This document shows positions 60,343 through 64,000 of a stretch of 64,000 nucleotides of DNA, in pieces. How positions within the stretch are numbered: the stretch's first letter is position 1; every line of letters starts with the position of its first letter. This DNA is from Actinomycetota bacterium (GTDB lineage Bacteria; Actinomycetota; Actinomycetes; Actinomycetales; Dermatophilaceae). The position numbers were made by a program, and so were the translations under genes. The DNA lies in NCBI GenBank assembly GCA_020161815.1, contig JAIUOP010000013.1, forward strand, positions 1 through 64,000. Reading direction: 5' to 3'. The notes under the pieces are model-generated. The model worked only from the letters and a program-made list of their open reading frames with translations. It searched no databases and had not been told where the DNA came from.

Positions 60343-61998
60343 ATGCACACCGCTACTCACCGTCTTCCCGCGCGCGGTCGCGCGCAACTCATCGCCTCCG
60401 ACGTCTCAGTCATGCGAGGCGCCACCCCGGTTCTCAATCATGTGGACCTCACCCTCACCCCTGTTTCGCGCGTCGCGATCGTCGGCGAGAACGGACGAGG
60501 CAAATCGACCCTCCTGCATGTGCTCGCGGGCACGCTCGCCCCCGACAGCGGAACGGTGCAGCGCATCGGCACGATCGGCGTAGCGGAGCAGGAGATGGAT
60601 GCCTCCGACCAGCGCACCGTGGGAGAAGCCGTCGCAGACGCAATCGCCGAACCCCTTGCGGCATTGGCGAGACTGGACGTTGCCAGTCACGCGCTCGCCG
60701 ATGGCACCGACGCCACCGCAGCGGAGTACGCAGCCGCACTGGAGCATGCCGAAACAGTTGATGCCTGGGATGCCGAGCGGCGCGTGCAGGTCGCCCTCGA
60801 AGCACTCGGCGCAGAAACCGACACGACTAGGCCGCTCGCGGAGTTGTCAGTCGGACAACGCTACCGCGTGCGCCTGGCCTGTCTTCTGGGCGCTGACGAC
60901 GACTTCCTGCTGCTCGATGAGCCCACAAACCATCTCGACCGCAGCGGGCTGGAGTTCCTCACCGCCCAGCTCCGATCCCGCAACGGCGGTGTCGTGGTCG
61001 TGAGCCATGACCGGGCACTCCTATCGGACTTCGCCGAGACCATCGTCGATCTCGATCCGACTCCGGACGAGCGGCTGCGCGTGTACGGGAATGGCTACTT
61101 GGGCTACAGGGAAGGACGACTAGCCGAGCGGGAGCGCTGGGAACAGGAGTACGACAAGCAGCAGGCCGAGCGTGCGCGGCTGCAAGACAGCCTCAGCGCC
61201 GCCCAGAACCGGCTCGTCTCAGGATGGCGCCCGGAGAAGGGCACTAACAAGCACGGGCGCGCCACGAGAGCCGGTGGCCTCGTGCAGAACGTCCACCGAC
61301 GCCGAGAGGCACTCGAAGCGCACGCGATCACCGTGCCCGAGCCGCCCCAGGTGTTCCGCTTCCCCGAACTGCGCACCCGAACCGGCGCGGCGCTGCTAAG
61401 CGTCGAGAACGTCAGCGTCACTGAACGGCTTCGCAGTCCAGTGTCGTTCTCACTGTCGCACCGCGGCAGGCTCGTCGTGACCGGCCCAAACGGAACAGGA
61501 AAATCCACCCTGCTCAAAGTTGCTGGCGGAGACCTTGCGCCAGACACCGGCGTGGTGCGCAAACCCCGCACGACGCGCCTGGGGTTTCTTCGCCAGGAGT
61601 CCGACCTGCCGCCCGAACGACGAGCGAGCGAGGTCTACGAAACGTACCTCGATGCGCTCGTTGCTGCCGGGATCGTGCCGTCCTCGGATGCGGTTGGGGT
61701 GTCGCAGCTCGGCCTCCTGAAACCGCGAGAGCTGAGCAAGCGGGTGGGCGAGTTGTCGATGGGGCAACAACGACGTCTCGATCTGGCGCTGGTACTCGCC
61801 GCGCGCCCCCATGTCCTGCTCTTGGACGAACCGACGAACCATCTCTCCATCGCCCTCGTCGACGAACTCACCGAAGCGCTGGGGGCAACCCAAGCGGCCG
61901 TCGTCATCTCTTCTCACGACCGGCAACTCCTGCGTGATGTGGCCGACTGGCCGAGCATCGACCTGTCGGCGATGGCCGGAAGCGCGGTGCCGGTATGA
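60343..61998 (+). CDS. ABC-F ATPase, antibiotic-resistance type (Msr/macrolide-like)
   Basis: Soluble protein of 551 residues with two ABC domains and no membrane segment. Domain 1 has GENGRGKST, LSVGQRYRVRLACLL and LLLDEPTNHLD; domain 2 has GPNGTGKST, LSMGQQRRLDLALVL and LLLDEPTNHLS. The linker between them (about 230-335) is charged and helical, the antibiotic-resistance domain that reaches the ribosomal exit site. Such proteins displace macrolides, lincosamides or similar drugs from ribosomes. The leader peptide upstream and the MFS pump gene overlapping its stop (ATGA) repeat the msr/mef resistance layout. The exact drug class is an inference. Confidence 0.87.
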   Translation: MHTATHRLPARGRAQLIASDVSVMRGATPVLNHVDLTLTPVSRVAIVGENGRGKSTLLHVLAGTLAPDSGTVQRIGTIGVAEQEMDASDQRTVGEAVADAIAEPLAALARLDVASHALADGTDATAAEYAAALEHAETVDAWDAERRVQVALEALGAETDTTRPLAELSVGQRYRVRLACLLGADDDFLLLDEPTNHLDRSGLEFLTAQLRSRNGGVVVVSHDRALLSDFAETIVDLDPTPDERLRVYGNGYLGYREGRLAERERWEQEYDKQQAERARLQDSLSAAQNRLVSGWRPEKGTNKHGRATRAGGLVQNVHRRREALEAHAITVPEPPQVFRFPELRTRTGAALLSVENVSVTERLRSPVSFSLSHRGRLVVTGPNGTGKSTLLKVAGGDLAPDTGVVRKPRTTRLGFLRQESDLPPERRASEVYETYLDALVAAGIVPSSDAVGVSQLGLLKPRELSKRVGELSMGQQRRLDLALVLAARPHVLLLDEPTNHLSIALVDELTEALGATQAAVVISSHDRQLLRDVADWPSIDLSAMAGSAVPV

Positions 61999-63263
61999 CC
62001 GAGAAGAAGCTGAACCTGCTGCGCTCCATTCGGCCTCTTGCGACGCGCGACTACCGCCTCCTGTTCGCCGCTGTCGGCATCGAGGTCTTCGGCACCGGCG
62101 TGTGGACGATCGTGATGGTCTTCCAGGTGATCGCGTTGAACGACAGTCCGCTAGCGCTCTCAGCGGTGGCAACCGGGATGAGCCTGGGCCTGTTCGTGTT
62201 CTCCATGCTTGGAGGAGTTATCGCCGACCGTTTCTCCAAGCGCCGCATCATCATCACCGTGCAAGGCGGCACCGCCGCGATCATGTCCGCGGTGGCTGCC
62301 CTGTCGCTGACTGGGACTATCGAACTATGGCACGTCGCCGTCGCTTCGTTCGCGATGGGTGCCGGAAGCGCGTTCTTCTACCCGGCTTACAGCTCTTATC
62401 TGCCCCAGGTGCTTCCACCTGAGCAGCTTCTCGCCGCGAACGGCCTCGAAGGTGCGCTCCGGCCGACCCTCGGGCAGGGCCTCGGACCTGCACTCGGCGG
62501 AATCGTCGTCGGCTTGTTCTTCCCCGCCATCGGAGCGGTGATCGTTGCGGCCTCGTACACGGTCGCGTTCATCATCACCCTGTTCCTCAGCCGCCGTGAA
62601 CATCTGGACGAACCGGTAGCGCCAGAGGATCGAACCAGCATGTGGGGCGATCTCCGTGCGGGCATTCGCTATGTGGTCGGCACCCGCTGGCTACTGTGGA
62701 CACTGATCTTCGGTTCCTCGCTCGCGCTCATCATTCAGGGGCCGATCGAAGTGCTCCTGCCGTTCCTGACCCGCGACCGATTCGAGGACGCCGAAGCGAC
62801 CTTTGGCTTCCTGCTGGCCGCATTCGGCATCGGCGGAGCTGTCGGCTCGTTGGTCGTGTCATCGCTGAGACTCCCGCGCCGCTACCTCACGTTCATGATC
62901 GCCTGCTGGGGCGGCGGCACTTTACCCCTCGTGGCAATAGGAATAGCCGACAGTCTGATCGTGATGCTTGCGGCCCTGTTCATCGTCGGAGCCGCCACAG
63001 GGGCCGGGGTCGTGATCTGGGGAACCCTGCTGCAACGGCTCGTTCCCCTCGACATGATCGGTCGCGTCGCAAGCCTTGACTTCTTCGTCTCGATCGCCTT
63101 CATGCCCGTTTCCATAGCTATTGCAGGCCCACTATCTCTACTCGTCCCAGTGCCGGTGATCTTCGTGGTTGCGGGAGTGCTTCCCCCTCTGCTCGCCGTG
63201 ATCGCGCTGACCGCGGGACGCATGAGACAGGCTGAGGCGGGACGTCCGCTGGATGCCTTGTAG
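61995..63263 (+). CDS. MFS efflux transporter (Mef/MFS_3-like)
   Basis: Drug-exporter candidate of 422 residues with about twelve membrane helices. The loop after helix 2 (GGVIADRFSKRR) is the MFS motif A, and GLEGALRPTLGQGLGPALGG in helix 5 fits antiporter motif C. Members of this MFS_3 group include macrolide pumps (Mef) and tetracycline-type pumps. ATG 61995 overlaps the ABC-F stop by four bases, so both are made from the leader-controlled transcript. It probably removes the same drug that ABC-F counteracts. Confidence 0.88.
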   Translation: MTEKKLNLLRSIRPLATRDYRLLFAAVGIEVFGTGVWTIVMVFQVIALNDSPLALSAVATGMSLGLFVFSMLGGVIADRFSKRRIIITVQGGTAAIMSAVAALSLTGTIELWHVAVASFAMGAGSAFFYPAYSSYLPQVLPPEQLLAANGLEGALRPTLGQGLGPALGGIVVGLFFPAIGAVIVAASYTVAFIITLFLSRREHLDEPVAPEDRTSMWGDLRAGIRYVVGTRWLLWTLIFGSSLALIIQGPIEVLLPFLTRDRFEDAEATFGFLLAAFGIGGAVGSLVVSSLRLPRRYLTFMIACWGGGTLPLVAIGIADSLIVMLAALFIVGAATGAGVVIWGTLLQRLVPLDMIGRVASLDFFVSIAFMPVSIAIAGPLSLLVPVPVIFVVAGVLPPLLAVIALTAGRMRQAEAGRPLDAL

Positions 63264-63307
63264 ACCACAAAACAGATAGGGTCGATCTCCGTCATCAGTC
63301 CGCATAC

Positions 63308-64000
63308 GTGAGGGCATCAGAACTTCGACGAGCGCGTTCGTCCGAGCCTCAGGCCGGACCATACGCGCCTTTGGTGGCGCGAACTCGAACTATGCATCGC
63401 CCTGTGCTGCCGGTGGCGTATGACTGTGTGAAGTTCATCATCGTGCGCGATGGCTCGGCCTGCCTGTTCTCCGAGTTCGGGCAACAGCCGGTCAAGGCCG
63501 GTGACGTGGTGATGCTGGGCGCGAACGTGCTCTGCGGGTCAGAACCCGAGGGGCACATCACGGTCACGACGATCTATGCTGACACCGACTTCCTGCTTGA
63601 CCAACTGCGCTGGCAATACGCGGCATTCCTCGATGACCGGCTCGACGCGCAAGGGTTCGCCGAGACGATCTACACCGAGCCGGCGCAGATCTTGCGCCTC
63701 GGCGAAGACCGGGCGGGGATGCTGATGCCGTGGCTCGATGAGATGGTGCGGCTCAGCGTCGACGGGCACCCCGTGCGGCACTACCTGCGGATGCAGGCGC
63801 TGTGGTTCCAGATCGCCTACGTGATCGCCCCCTACATCAAGGTCTCGCCTGTGCGCCTCTCAGCATCTCAGCGTGCGCATATCCGGCCCGCCCTCCCTCG
63901 TGATCGACGCTTCGCCCCCTTGCGGGCTGAGGTTCGCCACGTCGCGCAGCTGCTGCGCGAGCGACCGGAGCAGCGGTGGTCGCTCGACGACCTCGCTGCT
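63308..64000 (+). CDS. AraC family transcriptional regulator, cut by window edge
   Basis: The first 231 codons of a regulator. The sensing domain (about 25-190) starts TMHRPVLPVAYDCVKFIIVRDGSA and includes cupin-like strands (FGQQPVKAGDVVMLGANVLCGSEP). The segment FAPLRAEVRHVAQLLRERPEQRWSLDDLA at the edge is the beginning of the AraC HTH, which lies outside the window. GTG 63308 is used as the start; ATG 63392 is an alternative. Regulators of this type are frequent on actinobacterial mobile elements, and it may belong to the island. Confidence 0.8.
   Translation, partial: MRASELRRARSSEPQAGPYAPLVARTRTMHRPVLPVAYDCVKFIIVRDGSACLFSEFGQQPVKAGDVVMLGANVLCGSEPEGHITVTTIYADTDFLLDQLRWQYAAFLDDRLDAQGFAETIYTEPAQILRLGEDRAGMLMPWLDEMVRLSVDGHPVRHYLRMQALWFQIAYVIAPYIKVSPVRLSASQRAHIRPALPRDRRFAPLRAEVRHVAQLLRERPEQRWSLDDLAA

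Noticed and set aside
1..64000. CRISPR arrays, rRNA and tRNA genes
   Set aside because: No regularly spaced repeats, no rRNA-like segments and no plausible cloverleaf were found on either strand.

Overview
The window comes from a high-GC actinobacterium, most likely of the Intrasporangiaceae/Micrococcales type. GC-rich third codon positions, many GTG starts and ATGA or GTGA gene overlaps point that way, as do a class II (B12-dependent) ribonucleotide reductase paired with NrdR, an actinobacterial LexA box, a SAM-IV riboswitch and a DUF222/HNH (13E12-type) gene.

About 0-12 kb: the end of an IS110-type transposase, a secreted thermonuclease with an excalibur tail, an AspT/YidE-like permease, a secreted M28 peptidase, three exported or lipid-anchored proteins, a patatin-like protein, a DUF222/HNH protein with a LexA box directly upstream, and a family 1 glycosyltransferase. 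About 12-22.6 kb: a SauUSI-like modification-dependent restriction helicase. It is followed almost without a gap by an RpiR regulator and a five-gene catabolic operon (APC permease, class III aminotransferase, glutamine-synthetase-like ligase, FluG-type amidohydrolase, M20 amidohydrolase). The ligase and amidohydrolase look like the two halves of eukaryotic FluG/nodulin-GS as separate genes. About 22.7-30 kb: nrdJ and nrdR with tandem NrdR boxes, an acetyltransferase with two palindromes upstream, an AlkZ-like pseudogene, and the divergent LysM/lexA pair with LexA boxes between them.

About 30-51.5 kb is housekeeping chromosome: Sir2 and acetyltransferase, a LysR regulator, comEA/comEC, plsY, degV, a class V aminotransferase under a SAM-IV riboswitch, leuS, a peptidase-amine oxidase-lysoplasmalogenase(pseudo)-acetyltransferase operon, a flavin monooxygenase, glutathione peroxidase, a metallophosphoesterase, a VapBC pair and a Tag-like glycosylase. 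The 7-mer GGCATAC/GTATGCC is strongly over-represented here (about 40 copies by eye up to 51.4 kb, one afterwards). A 20-bp dispersed repeat built on it occurs four times.

About 51.6-64 kb looks like a mobile island. It has a recombinase-type HTH fragment, an Mrr-like nuclease facing a three-gene ABC-3C defence operon (nuclease/CTD effector, middle component, DUF2326 ATPase), a MobF relaxase-helicase with an oriT-like inverted repeat, an ABC-F plus MFS pair preceded by a six-codon leader peptide (MHLYFL) resembling the MsrD leader, and the start of an AraC-type regulator. No tRNA, rRNA or CRISPR array was found.
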